Notes: generated by a model from the letters alone, not told the origin. Positions 33,141-41,568 are shown, counted from the first letter of the stretch. The stretch is 64,000 nucleotides of DNA from Rhizobium pisi (GCF_003938655.1 NZ_RJJT01000022.1:46532-110531); one strand, 5' to 3'. Numbers and translations: made by a program.

Positions 33141-33290
33141 AGCCTCATCCCGAGGTGCCCCGAAGGGGCCTCGAAGGACGAGGCGGGTGCGCCAGCGATT
33201 AATGCCTGCAGGGGGCAGCGTTGGAGCGCGTGCTTCGAGGCTCCGCCCTCTCGGGCTGCGCACCTCAGCATGAGGGATGCTGGAGAATAC
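33141..33290. repeat. Composite RIME-like repeat, second copy of the inverted pair
   Basis: Left element (AGCCTCATCCCGAGGTGCCC to GACGAGGCGGGTGCG), a linker, then the inverted element (AGCGTTGGAGCGCGTGCTTC to CACCTCAGCATGAGGGATGC). It is the same organisation as at 22.92-23.10 kb but in the opposite left-right order. Confidence 0.8.
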
Positions 33291-33354
33291 CGCGCCCACC
33301 AATAGCGGGCGTCAGAGAATGCCCCGTGCCAAGGCTCAGAGAATCTTCCCCTCC

Positions 33355-33472
33355 ACCATTTAAAACGATTTTAAAAATACCGACCCATAAATTAATCGAT
33401 TTTAATTTTATCGTTAAAATTTTCTTGTTGCAGCGCAGCAGAAACTAGATTTTAATTTTTCACAGATGCTCA
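33355..33472. other. Strongly AT-rich patch with repeated CGATTTTAA motifs
   Basis: About 120 bp of A/T-dominated DNA before a small gene. A near-palindrome TTTAAAACGATTTTAAA sits at about 33359, and ATCGATTTTAATTTT and ATCGTTAAAATTTT follow at about 33396 and 33411; GATTTTAATTTTT recurs at about 33449. It could be an UP-element/promoter or a binding array for a nucleoid protein. Confidence 0.5.
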
Positions 33473-33494
33473 GTTGTTTCGTTGGAGGACTCGC

Positions 33495-33668
33495 ATGACT
33501 GTGACATTTCCGCTTACCGAGAAGCGCGACGCGGAAGCATTGCTCAAGCATTTGACGCTGCACAAACTTACCTTCCCGGGAAACTGCGCCGTCTCGCTCA
33601 AGCCTGAGGTTGCCCTCGTCTCCTCCCCTCACACGACAGCGCTCGGCGCCGCCCGCACCGCCTGGTAG
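33495..33668 (+). CDS. Small hypothetical protein
   Basis: A 57-residue protein, MTVTFPLTEKRDAEALLKHL followed by TLHKLTFPGNCAVSLKPEVA, ending in LVSSPHTTALGAARTAW. GGAGG lies 8-12 bases upstream of the ATG, and the AT-rich patch precedes it. The first 30 residues look folded (strand-helix-strand), the last 15 low-complexity, so it may be a truncated gene. Function unknown. Confidence 0.45.
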   Translation: MTVTFPLTEKRDAEALLKHLTLHKLTFPGNCAVSLKPEVALVSSPHTTALGAARTAW

Positions 33669-33744
33669 GGATTGAATGTCCCGGGCTTTCTCGGGATGTT
33701 TCGCCTTCGCTTGCGCTCGGCTCATTCGCGGCTTTTGCCGCTCA

Positions 33745-33910
33745 CCCCCTCATCCGACCCTTCGGGCCACCTTCTCCCCGCTGGGGAGAAGAGGGAGCGA
33801 GACGCTTGCCTTCGTTTCCACAAGAGGGGCTTTCAAGAAGGGCGAGATGTAGCCACGATTCCGCTTCTCCCCAGCGGGGAGAAGATGCCGGCAGGCAGAT
33901 GAGGGGGTGA
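33745..33910. repeat. Inverted pair of family B palindromic elements
   Basis: Left arm CCCCCTCATCCGACCCTTCG with a hairpin of TTCTCCCCGCTGGGGAGAAG type. Right arm (about 33868-33910) inverted, with CTTCTCCCCAGCGGGGAGAA, then GCCGGCAGGCAGATGAGGGG. The enclosed segment of about 65 bp closely resembles the one at 56.1-56.3 kb (both contain a CTTTCAA...GGGCGAGA core). Confidence 0.8.
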
Positions 33911-34062
33911 GCGGCAACAAGCCGCGAATGAGCTGAGCGCAAGCGAGGTCAAAAATCCGGCCCCGTCGCCCTCATCCGACACTCCGGGAGACCCAACAGC
34001 CGGTCGCGGCAGCCCGTCACGCAGGGGCTGCCGCGACCGGCGCCTTGCCCGGCAGATCCGCT

Positions 34063-35436
34063 TTAGCCCCTGCGGATGCCGAGAAGCCGGTAGCGCGTGC
34101 TGCCGAGATTTCCGTCCTTGGGATAGGTCTGGTAGCAGACGCGGTTGCTCTGGTTGCCGCCGAGGATCTTCACCGTCGGTCCGCCCTCGTCGGCGACGAG
34201 GAAGCCCACATGCCCGTCCGAGCCGTTCATCGGGCCGCGGGCGAAGACGGCGATATCGCCTTCCCTCGCGTTTTCGGTCACATCGTCGCCCCAGTCCTTC
34301 CAGCTTCGGGCATCCTGCCGGTCGGTGCCGATCATGCCCGCCTGCTCGACGCAGAAATTGACGAAGGAAGAACACCAGGCGACGCTGTCGTCGGTTCCCG
34401 ACCAGTGATTGGTGGATTTGTGATACATGACGATGCGCGGATTGTTGCCGCTGCCGGAAACCTCGGCGATGCCCCGTTCCAGTTCCGCCCTGGCGACGTC
34501 GTAAGGCGTCCTGCCGATCGCCTCCTCGATCGGGAAGCCGCCAGCCATCACCTTCAGGAAGCTCGCATGCATATAGCCGTCGGCCGTGCCGTCGCCGTCG
34601 AGATCGACCTTTGCCCAGTCGCCGTTGCGCTCCAGAATGGTCGCCGGCGTGCCGAGCGGCAGCGCCCTTTCCACCGCGAAGCTCTCGCCCGGCCCCCGGC
34701 GCAGGTTGAGCCCGCCGGTGGCGCTGACCTCGGCGAGTTCCGAATGCCTCTCGATCGCAGCCGCGAGCCCCCTCGAGGCGCCGAGCGCGATGGCGCCTTC
34801 GTGATCGGCGCGGAACTGACCGAAATCCTTCCATCTGCCGCCGACGATGTTGCCGTCATAGCTAACGCCTTGAAAGGCGAGCGGCGGGACCACCTGGTAG
34901 AGCGCCCATTGGTCGGTGTTGAGCATGTCCCTGGTACCAGACCAGCCGGTCGCCGCCGCCAGCCAGATGAAGTCGACGAAACCCGGGTCGCGAACCGCCC
35001 TGCCCACCGCGCCGGAACCATAGACGCCGACACGATACTTGCCTCTCAGCGCGCTTGAAACCGCCCCGAAATAAGCTTTGATCGAGGCAAGATCCGCCGC
35101 CTTGTAGTAATCGTGATCGACGGCGAAGTAGATCGCCGAACTCTCCGGCTGCCCATAGGTCTCGGCAAGAGCAAGAGCGCGGTCGCTGTCCCGCGCGCCG
35201 GACTCGGCATCGAGATCACCGATATTGCCGCCGGCGCCGCCCCGCTGCTGAAAAACCACCGCCAGTGAGAGCCCCGCCTCCAGAATATCGTCATATTCGG
35301 CCTTCTCGATCCGCTTTTGCGGCAATCGGGTCGAATTGCTGTGGTTGTAGTAACGGATGACCGTTTCGACGCCGGCCGCTTTCAGCGCATTGGCGCAATG
35401 GCCGAGTTCCCATGGGCTGTCGATGACCTTATGCAT
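34063..35436 (-). CDS. Three-domain peptidoglycan-lysin-like protein: DUF1906 glycosidase-like, SH3, CHAP-type
   Basis: A 457-residue protein. Residues 1-230 form a DUF1906/glycoside-hydrolase-like TIM barrel (CANALKAAGVETVIRYY at the start; IYFAVDHDYYKAADLASIKA; YGSGAVGRAVRD). Residues about 240-305 are a bacterial SH3 (GLNLRRGPGESFAVERALPL and ATILERNGDWAKVDLDGDG). Residues about 310-457 form a CHAP/NlpC-like amidase of the TIGR02594 type (DSVAWCSSFVNFCVEQAGM, GDIAVFARG, DGHVGFLVADEGG) with catalytic Cys and His. No signal peptide is seen, so it may be released by lysis, phage holin or another route. It is a possible prophage endolysin but stands outside the capsid remnants. Confidence 0.8.
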   Translation of the reverse strand: MHKVIDSPWELGHCANALKAAGVETVIRYYNHSNSTRLPQKRIEKAEYDDILEAGLSLAVVFQQRGGAGGNIGDLDAESGARDSDRALALAETYGQPESSAIYFAVDHDYYKAADLASIKAYFGAVSSALRGKYRVGVYGSGAVGRAVRDPGFVDFIWLAAATGWSGTRDMLNTDQWALYQVVPPLAFQGVSYDGNIVGGRWKDFGQFRADHEGAIALGASRGLAAAIERHSELAEVSATGGLNLRRGPGESFAVERALPLGTPATILERNGDWAKVDLDGDGTADGYMHASFLKVMAGGFPIEEAIGRTPYDVARAELERGIAEVSGSGNNPRIVMYHKSTNHWSGTDDSVAWCSSFVNFCVEQAGMIGTDRQDARSWKDWGDDVTENAREGDIAVFARGPMNGSDGHVGFLVADEGGPTVKILGGNQSNRVCYQTYPKDGNLGSTRYRLLGIRRG

Positions 35437-35554
35437 GGCTGGCCCCTCAAATTATTCAGCAATACATCAACACCAAAGTAAAAATTACCATCTACACTTT
35501 AAAGCTGCAATAATCACTATTGAGTAACCTGTCATTGTTTCCGTCCTCGCCACG

Positions 35555-36151
35555 TCATTTCGCGGCCGGCAGCCCCAGGCCGGCAAGCTTCAGCACCTCC
35601 TCGGCCTTCGCATCGGGATCGACGCCCGGTTCGATCTGGCCGTCGATCATCAGCAAGGCGAGGCCATGCGTCAGCGACCAGAGAAAGAGCGCGGCATTCG
35701 CCACCGCCTCCGGCGCCAGCCGCCTTTCCAGATCGTCCTTCATCTGGCGGTAGACCCGCATCCGCGAGGCGCCGATCGCCTCATTCCCCTTGGCATAGGC
35801 TTGGAAACCCTCCCCGAACATCAGCCGGTAGAGGCCGGGATTGGCGCGTGCGAAGGCCACATAGGCGATGCCGCCGGCGAGCAGATGTCGCCGGGGGCCG
35901 GCGAGTGCGGCGTCGATCCTTTCGCTAAGCTCGGCAAATCCCTGCTCGGCAAGGGCTGCCGCGAGCGCGTCCAGACTGCTGAAATAGTGATAGGCCGCCG
36001 GCGCCGAGACGCCGGCCCGCCGGCCGATCTCCCGCAGGCTGAGCGCCTCCGGCCCGCCCTCCTCCAGCAGCGCCCGCGCGACGGAGAGCAGCGTCGGGCG
36101 CAGATTGCCGTGATGATAGCGTCCCCTGTCTGTCGTCATGTCTGTCGTCAT
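35555..36151 (-). CDS. TetR-family regulator (WHG/TetR_C_13-like C-terminus)
   Basis: A 198-residue repressor with the HTH GRYHHGNLRPTLLSVARALL, then PEALSLREIGRRAGVSAPAAYHYF-like helices (shown here as REIGRRAGVSAPAAYHYF) and a C-terminal domain with GGIAYVAFARANPGLYRLMF, the WHG signature. The start is ambiguous because MTTDMTTD is encoded by a 12-bp tandem duplication; ATG codons at 36151 and 36139 are both possible. It is divergent from a SAM-methyltransferase gene. A TTTACA-C-TGTAAA dyad at 36166-36178 lies between them. Confidence 0.9.
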   Translation of the reverse strand: MTTDMTTDRGRYHHGNLRPTLLSVARALLEEGGPEALSLREIGRRAGVSAPAAYHYFSSLDALAAALAEQGFAELSERIDAALAGPRRHLLAGGIAYVAFARANPGLYRLMFGEGFQAYAKGNEAIGASRMRVYRQMKDDLERRLAPEAVANAALFLWSLTHGLALLMIDGQIEPGVDPDAKAEEVLKLAGLGLPAAK

Positions 36152-36165
36152 GCCTCGATCCAATC

Positions 36166-36178
36166 TTTACACTGTAAA
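36166..36178. promoter_or_regulatory. Putative TetR operator
   Basis: TTTACA / TGTAAA with a single central base, a perfect 6-bp dyad, sits 15 bp from the TetR start and upstream of the divergent methyltransferase. Confidence 0.55.
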
Positions 36179-36255
36179 AATCATGGTCTAGTCTGCCCGC
36201 GATGACAAGGGGCGCTGACGACAAGGTTCATAACGAAGCTTTACAGGAGACCGTC

Positions 36256-37089
36256 ATGCAGGCATCCGAACCCAGCCGCACAGCAATGGCCGCCGCCGCC
36301 CACAGGGCGGCACATCAGAGCGTCGATGGCGGCGCCATCTTTTCCGATCCCTACGCCCGCCGCATCCTCGGCGAGGAGGCGGCTGCCGAAGCCGACCGGA
36401 AAGCGCAGGATCCCGCCACGCGCTCCTTCCGCCTCGTGATGGCGGCCAGAAGCCGATATGCCGAGGATTGCCTGGCGCGCTCGCTGGCAAGGGGTGTCGC
36501 CCAGGCCGTCATCCTCGGCGCCGGGCTCGACACTTTTGCGCTGCGCAATCCCCACCCCGGCCTGACGGTCTTCGAAGTCGACCATCCCGCCACGCAAGGC
36601 TGGAAGCAGATGAGGCTGCGCGAGGAAGGGCTGAAGCACAGCCTGCCGATCTTCGTTCCCGTCGATTTCGAGCGCGAGGATCTTAAGACACGCCTCGTCG
36701 CTTCCGGCTTCAAGCCCGAAGCGCCGGCCTTCTTCATCTGGCTCGGCGTCGTGCCCTATCTCCGGGAGGCCTCTGTCTTTGCGCTGCTTGGTTTCGTCGC
36801 CGACCTGCCGGGCGCCTCTATCGTCTTCGACTATGGCGAACCGCTGGAAAACTATCCGCCCGAACGCCGCGCCCGCGCCGCCGAAATGGGAGCGCGCACG
36901 GCCGCTGCTGGCGAGCCCTGGCTGACGCGCTTCGATCCGGCCGAGCTTGCCGGGCGCCTGCGCGCCCTCGGCTTCACCTCCCTGGAGGATCTCGGCCCCA
37001 CCGAAATGGCCAAACGCTTCTTCGGCCTGCCCCAGAACGCACCGGACCGGGGCGCGGGTCCGCATGTCATCTGCGCCGGAAACTTCTGA
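36256..37089 (+). CDS. Class I SAM-dependent methyltransferase (LCMT/PPM1-like)
   Basis: A 277-residue methyltransferase of the leucine-carboxyl-methyltransferase-like family (TIGR00027 type). SRTAMAAAAHRAAHQ and IFSDPYARRILGEEA at the N-terminus, SAM loop AQAVILGAGLDTFALR, VFEVDHPATQGWKQ and FIWLGVVPYLREASVFALL are diagnostic. AGGAGACCG precedes the ATG. In bacteria, such proteins methylate polyketide- or small-molecule carboxylates or hydroxyls; the substrate here is unknown. It is controlled in all likelihood by the divergent TetR regulator. Confidence 0.9.
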   Translation: MQASEPSRTAMAAAAHRAAHQSVDGGAIFSDPYARRILGEEAAAEADRKAQDPATRSFRLVMAARSRYAEDCLARSLARGVAQAVILGAGLDTFALRNPHPGLTVFEVDHPATQGWKQMRLREEGLKHSLPIFVPVDFEREDLKTRLVASGFKPEAPAFFIWLGVVPYLREASVFALLGFVADLPGASIVFDYGEPLENYPPERRARAAEMGARTAAAGEPWLTRFDPAELAGRLRALGFTSLEDLGPTEMAKRFFGLPQNAPDRGAGPHVICAGNF

Positions 37090-37140
37090 TTCCCGGCTGG
37101 CCGACATGGCGCGGTCGTTAGCCATCGGGAGAGGAGCGGC

Positions 37141-37524
37141 TCACCCGTTATAAACAATCGCAATCTTGTTCCCGGCCGGGTCGCGCATATAGGCAGAGTA
37201 CCAATCCGGCCCGTATTGCGGGCGCGGGTCGGGGCCGCCCTCATCCGTTCCGCCGTTGGCGATCGCGGCTTCGTAGAAAGCATGCACCGCGGCACTAGAT
37301 TTGGCCATGAAACCGATCATCGCACCGTTGCCGGCGCTTGCCGCCTCGCCGTTGAACGGCTCGCAGACCCAGAGAACGAAACCCTCGCCCTTGCCCCCTT
37401 CGGAATAGGCGCGCCAGCCGGGAAACTCCTTGTATTTGCTCCAGCCGATCGTTGCCAGCACCACATCGTAAAAGGCGCTCGATCGATCCAGATCGAGCGC
37501 ACCGACGGTTGCGTAAACACTCAT
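37141..37524 (-). CDS. VOC/glyoxalase-family protein
   Basis: A 127-residue single VOC module: VGALDLDRSSAFYDVVLATI, a YSEGGKGEGFVLWVCEPFNG strand, AAVHAFYEAAIANGGTDEGG and the final YMRDPAGNKIAIVYNG typical of this superfamily. The metal ligands are not all obvious; the usual first His is replaced (ATVGALDLD), so a binding or resistance role is as likely as catalysis. GGGAG precedes the ATG. It is convergent with the methyltransferase gene. Confidence 0.85.
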   Translation of the reverse strand: MSVYATVGALDLDRSSAFYDVVLATIGWSKYKEFPGWRAYSEGGKGEGFVLWVCEPFNGEAASAGNGAMIGFMAKSSAAVHAFYEAAIANGGTDEGGPDPRPQYGPDWYSAYMRDPAGNKIAIVYNG

Positions 37525-37616
37525 GATCTTTTCTCTCCCAGTTGCGGAACACGAGAGAATTCATAGCTTATGATCATGAACATAACAAGAACATCAACGG
37601 GACTTTACGGAGGGTA

Positions 37617-37772
37617 AATTCCCCTCCCCAACCCCTCCCCACAAGGGGGGGCTAAATCGTAGTACCGCCTCGCAACCAACGGGCCAACCGCATGCTCGGC
37701 GCTGGAACCTGAATGCGGTGAGAGCCGCGGGGTTAGTCCCTCCCCCTTGTGGGGAGGGGTTGGGGAGGGGTC
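37617..37772. repeat. Inverted intergenic repeat (family C)
   Basis: CCCCTCCCCAACCCCTCCCC plus ACAAGGGGG on the left (37620-37650) and its reverse complement CCCCCTTGTGGGGAGGGGTT plus GGGGAGGGG on the right (37741-37770) enclose about 90 bp. It is another rhizobial palindromic intergenic element, found once in this window. Confidence 0.75.
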
Positions 37773-37855
37773 TGAAACCTTTCCCCCCGCAATCCGGTCA
37801 TTGCCCCTGCCCCGCCGACCGCATATTGCAGTCTCACCGATCCGAGAGAAAGCGC

Positions 37856-38635
37856 ATGCCGATCACACCCCTCAAACACGTCCTCCTCGCCGCCGCTACC
37901 TTGCTCGCGGCAGCAGTCGCCTCTCGGCAACAAGCGCAGGCCGAGCCCTGTGCGCCGCAGACATTCGAAGGGTCTGATTATATCGTCTGTACGGTGGATG
38001 CGGGAAAAGCCGATCTGCGGCTGTTCTGGAAGAACGAGAATGGCGAGCCTCACCGCTATTTCTCCAGCGTCGCCGGAGCCGTCGAGGCCGACGGGGGACA
38101 TCTGGTCTTCGCGCTCAACGCCGGCATGTACCGGCAGGATTTCTCGCCGATGGGGCTCTATGTCGAGAACGGCAAGGAATTGCGGCCGGCCAACAGGGCG
38201 AAGGCCAACGGCGCCGCCGGGTCGCTGCCGAATTTCTACAAGAAGCCGAACGGCGTGTTCTTTCTCGATGGAGAGGGCGCAAAGATCCTGCCGACCGATG
38301 ACTTCCTGGACAGGCGCCCGGTCGCGCGCTTCGCCACCCAGTCCGGGCCGATGCTCGTCATATCGAGCGCGTTGAACCAGATCTTCATCCCCGGCTCGAC
38401 GGACCGGACCCGACGCGGCGGCGTCGGCATCTGCGGCGGCTCCGTCCGTTTCGCGATCAGCGAAGGCGACGTGAACTTCCACGATTTCGCCCGCCTCTTC
38501 CGCGACCAGCTGCAATGCCAGGATGCGCTTTTCCTCGATGGCGGCCACGGCGTCGGGCTCTACGATCCGGCGCTTGGGCGCGACGACCGCTCCTGGCACG
38601 GCGGCTACGGCCCGATCCTCGGCCTCGTCGAATAG
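37856..38635 (+). CDS. Phosphodiester glycosidase (NAGPA-like) family secreted protein
   Basis: A 259-residue protein with a signal peptide (MPITPLKHVLLAAATLLAAA, cleavage near QAQA-EPC). The mature domain has LVFALNAGMYRQDFSPMGLY, NFYKKPNGVFFLDGEGAKIL, ATQSGPMLVISSALNQIFIP, DRTRRGGVGICGG and QDALFLDGGHGVGLYDP, the pattern of the NAGPA/phosphodiester glycosidase family (DUF2233). These enzymes cleave sugar phosphodiesters on envelope glycans. GAGAG precedes the ATG. It is probably periplasmic. Confidence 0.88.
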   Translation: MPITPLKHVLLAAATLLAAAVASRQQAQAEPCAPQTFEGSDYIVCTVDAGKADLRLFWKNENGEPHRYFSSVAGAVEADGGHLVFALNAGMYRQDFSPMGLYVENGKELRPANRAKANGAAGSLPNFYKKPNGVFFLDGEGAKILPTDDFLDRRPVARFATQSGPMLVISSALNQIFIPGSTDRTRRGGVGICGGSVRFAISEGDVNFHDFARLFRDQLQCQDALFLDGGHGVGLYDPALGRDDRSWHGGYGPILGLVE

Positions 38636-38655
38636 CGGCAGCACGGCGCGAGCCG

Positions 38656-39006
38656 CTATTGCCGCATGATTTTCTCCATCGCCTTCCCCTTGGCGAGTTC
38701 GTCGACCAGTTTGTCGAGGTAGCGGATTTCCCGCATGGTGGTGTCTTCGATGTCTTCCACGCGCACGCCGCAGATCATGCCCGTAATCAACGATCGGGCG
38801 GGGTTCATCCCGGGCGCCTGCGCAAAAAAATCCTCGAAACTGGTTTTCTCAGCCAACTGTTCGGCGAAAGTCGCCGGGCTGTGTCCCGTCAGCCAGCAGA
38901 TGATCTCATCGACCTCCGCCTTCGTGCGTCCCTTTTTCTCCACCTTCGCGATATAGTGGGGATAGACGCTCGCGACGCTGACTGAGTAGATGCGATGCTT
39001 CGTCAT
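38656..39006 (-). CDS. DUF2200 family protein
   Basis: A 116-residue small soluble protein typical of DUF2200: HRIYSVSVASVYPHYIAKVE, KKGRTKAEVDEIICWLTGHS, ARSLITGMICGVRVEDIEDT, MREIRYLDKLVDELAKGKAM. AGGAG lies 6 bases before the ATG. The family is widespread, with a helical YdhG/DUF1801-like look, and its function is unknown. It is convergent with the glycosidase gene (20 bp between the stops). Confidence 0.9.
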   Translation of the reverse strand: MTKHRIYSVSVASVYPHYIAKVEKKGRTKAEVDEIICWLTGHSPATFAEQLAEKTSFEDFFAQAPGMNPARSLITGMICGVRVEDIEDTTMREIRYLDKLVDELAKGKAMEKIMRQ

Positions 39007-39213
39007 GCCGTCTCCTGTGCAATGGCGAATTTACCAACCTGCCGGCCGGAGGCCAGCCACATCAGAGGCGCATTTTAGCGCCAACGCCGTCAGGATTATA
39101 GTTGAGCGCGAGAGATCCTTCTCGAAAAAGCCGTCGCGCCGGACAGGCCGCAGTGCCAATATGACGCCCCAGCTGCTTCGATCGACAGCCCATCATCCAG
39201 GAGGCCGGCCATC

Positions 39214-40053
39214 ATGAAAGATGTCGTCACTTTGGTAACCGGTGGAAGTCGCGGCATAGGCCGCGGCATTGCGCTTGCCCTGCTTGCGGAAGGAGCCACG
39301 GTCCATGTCACCGGCAGGACCCGTTTCGAGGCGGATGCGAACGTGCCCGAACGCACGGGTTCCCTCGAAGGGCTCGAGCATGAAGCCGCAACGCTGCCGG
39401 GACGCCTTTTCGTCCATCGATGCGACCACGGCAGGGATGCCGACACCGAGCGCGTGGCCGAAGAGATCCGCGCCGGCGCCAAGCTTGATATTCTGGTGAA
39501 CAACGCCTGGCCCGGCTACGAAAACATGGTCGAAGACGGGCATTTCACCTGGCCCCAGCCCTTCTGGGAGCAGCCCGACTGGCGCTGGGACGCCATGATC
39601 GGAACCGCTCTGAGGGGCGCCTTCATGATGTCGCGCGCCGTCGCGCCGCTGATGATTTCGGCAAGGCGCGGCCTGATCGTCAACATTTCCTTCTGGGCGG
39701 CCCAGCTCTACGAGGGCAATGCGATCTACGGCGTGGCCAAGGCCGCCGCCGACAAGATGGCTGCCGACTTCGCCCATGAGCTCAGCCCGCACAATGTCGC
39801 CGCAGCCGCCCTTTATCCCGGACTGGTGCGCACCGAGGCGGTGCTGCGCAATGCCGATTATTTCGACATGTCCAATTCCGAGTCACCCCAGTTCATCGGC
39901 CATGTCATTGCGGGGCTCTGGCGCGACCCCAAGCTGATGTCGAAGACCGGACGCGTCCTGGTCGCGGCGGAGCTGGCGCGGGAATACGGCATAGCGGATG
40001 TCGGCGGCTACAGACCCATTCCCCTCACCGCCGCGGATTTTGTCCGGGACTGA
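39214..40053 (+). CDS. Short-chain dehydrogenase/reductase (DHRS1-like)
   Basis: A 279-residue classical SDR. NAD(P) loop TLVTGGSRGIGRGIALALL, LDILVNNAWPGYENMVEDG, the Ser of LIVNISFWAAQLYEG and the active-site Tyr-x-x-x-Lys in NAIYGVAKAAADKM (YGVAK) are present. The W-rich EQPDWRWDAMIGT stretch is characteristic of the DHRS1-like group, whose substrates are carbonyls such as steroids or fatty aldehydes. AGGAGG precedes the ATG. It appears to stand alone. Confidence 0.92.
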   Translation: MKDVVTLVTGGSRGIGRGIALALLAEGATVHVTGRTRFEADANVPERTGSLEGLEHEAATLPGRLFVHRCDHGRDADTERVAEEIRAGAKLDILVNNAWPGYENMVEDGHFTWPQPFWEQPDWRWDAMIGTALRGAFMMSRAVAPLMISARRGLIVNISFWAAQLYEGNAIYGVAKAAADKMAADFAHELSPHNVAAAALYPGLVRTEAVLRNADYFDMSNSESPQFIGHVIAGLWRDPKLMSKTGRVLVAAELAREYGIADVGGYRPIPLTAADFVRD

Positions 40054-40289
40054 TGTCCCTGCGACGATGCAACCGTCAGGCGCTGAAAAGCCCGCCGAGC
40101 TTGAAAACGGTTGAAATATCGCAGTTGAGATGGTAGTCGCTGCATCGGGTCTGCAGTTCACCCAGGCATCGCCGTTCTCCGGAACACGCTAAACCTGACA
40201 ATCACGAAGATATGGACACCGATCCCGTGCCATGTCGGAAGGGCGATCACCGATCATCCGTTTGGAACGGCACGACCGAAGGATAGGTC

Positions 40290-40847
40290 ATGTCCAGAAA
40301 ACTCATTCCGCTCACTGTGAGCGACACGTCTTCATTTGCCAAATCGCTCCGCATGCAGCTCTCGGGGCATGATGGGCTTCCCTCTCACCTCCAGTTCCTG
40401 AACATGCTGGCGAGGGCTGCCGGTCACGGCAGTTTCCAGAGCCTGCGCGCCAGGGCAGAACCATCGGGCAGTGTGGAAGCCCCCGCCGCACCGGCGCCCG
40501 GTGTCGAGGACGAGATCGATCGAAAATTGGTCAACCGCGTCCAACGCAGCTTCGATGACGACCTTCGCCTGATGCGCTGGCCCGCAAGACGCATGGATCA
40601 GATAGCGGCGCTTTGGGTTCTCTGGTCCCAAATTCCCGCGGCCAGGGAGATGTCCGAAAAGGAGGTCAGCGCCCTTCTGCGCGACAGGCACCTGTTCGGA
40701 GATCACGCCCTGCTGCGGCGTGAACTCTACGAACTCGGCCTGATGACCCGCACGCGCGACGGCAGCATCTACAGGCGCGTAGAGCGGCCGATGCCGGCAA
40801 ACGCGGCGACGATCCTGCGTCAGCGTTCCCGAAACCGGGGAAGCTGA
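40290..40847 (+). CDS. DUF2087 domain protein
   Basis: A 185-residue protein. Residues 1-60 resemble an HTH-like head (DTSSFAKSLRMQLSGHDGLP, then HLQFLNMLARAAGHGSFQSL). Residues about 85-180 contain the DUF2087 pattern: RLMRWPARRMDQIAALWVLW, MSEKEVSALLRDRHLFGDHA, LLRRELYELGLMTRTRDGSI and Y-R-R. DUF2087 is often the C-terminal part of ArsR-like or metal-response regulators and binds an unidentified ligand. GGATAGG precedes the ATG. Probably regulatory, with no visible partner. Confidence 0.8.
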   Translation: MSRKLIPLTVSDTSSFAKSLRMQLSGHDGLPSHLQFLNMLARAAGHGSFQSLRARAEPSGSVEAPAAPAPGVEDEIDRKLVNRVQRSFDDDLRLMRWPARRMDQIAALWVLWSQIPAAREMSEKEVSALLRDRHLFGDHALLRRELYELGLMTRTRDGSIYRRVERPMPANAATILRQRSRNRGS

Positions 40848-40980
40848 CGTTTCTTGGGTTTTCAGGCAGGAGCAGAATTCAATGCTATGCGACATCAGAA
40901 CAGCGTGCTTCAGGGGATTTCGCCGGATACGTCTGTCATCCGTCAGGCGGCCCGAAGGGAACGGACAAGCTGGCTTTTTG

Positions 40981-41125
40981 GCTCCCTCATTCCTGTGCCT
41001 GTCACAGGAATCCAGTGCGCCCAAGTCCTTGGGCGCGAAAGACTCTTTCTTTCGAACTATTGATTCATTCACGGCGCGGACGCGCCGTGGCTGGATTCCT
41101 GTGACGAGCACAGGAATGAGGGAGC
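40981..41125. repeat. Long inverted repeat element (family E)
   Basis: Arms 40981-41014 and 41092-41125 (34 bp, two mismatches) start GCTCCCTCATTCCTGTGC and end in AGGAATCCA / TGGATTCCT. Inside are two perfect hairpins, GCGCCCAAGTCCTTGGGCGC (41018-41037) and CACGGCGCGGACGCGCCGTG (about 41070-41089). A related GCCCAAGGACTTGGGC core recurs near 48.37 kb. It looks like a miniature mobile or bacterial interspersed mosaic element. Confidence 0.75.
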
Positions 41126-41312
41126 TTGGGGAAACGTTCCCGCTAAATTTTCTGCTGGCATTGCCATCGACGTGAACCGGACGGCAATGGCCCCGTGCCC
41201 AGGATCTGCGGCCCTATCGACCGGTTGCAGATGCTTGGGGCACAAACCCGAGCCTGACGGAAGAGGAGTTTGCCGACATGGTCGCTCCCCTGGAACCGAC
41301 AGGAATGCCACT

Positions 41313-41480
41313 TCATTCTTCCTTCCCATCGGCCTCGTCGCTCGGAGCCTGCCGCTTGCGGCGCGAACGGAGATTGTCGAAGCCCATGTAATGGTCGACA
41401 TCGGAGGTGTTCCATCGGCCGCCGACAAAGATGATGGCAATAGCCGCAGCGAAAATGAGCAGGACGTAGATCTTATCCAT
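41313..41480 (-). CDS. Putative small membrane protein
   Basis: A 55-residue frame, MDKIYVLLIFAAAIAIIFVG followed by GRWNTSDVDHYMGFDNLRSR and a basic/acidic tail. One N-terminal hydrophobic span. No clear ribosome site. It is divergent from the FAD monooxygenase gene and could be its leader-region companion or a chance frame. Confidence 0.45.
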   Translation of the reverse strand: MDKIYVLLIFAAAIAIIFVGGRWNTSDVDHYMGFDNLRSRRKRQAPSDEADGKEE

Positions 41481-41568
41481 ATCGCCGATATAGGGCGCGC
41501 GGAGATCGGGCAAAGGCGGCGCCGGCTGCCGCAACCGGCCAATCGCAACCAGCAGGAGGAATTTGCCG

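Noticed and set aside
33833..34834. 333-codon minus-strand frame overlapping the lysin-like gene
   Set aside because: Frame-shifted shadow of the DUF1906/SH3/CHAP gene; Arg/Gly-rich with no domain.
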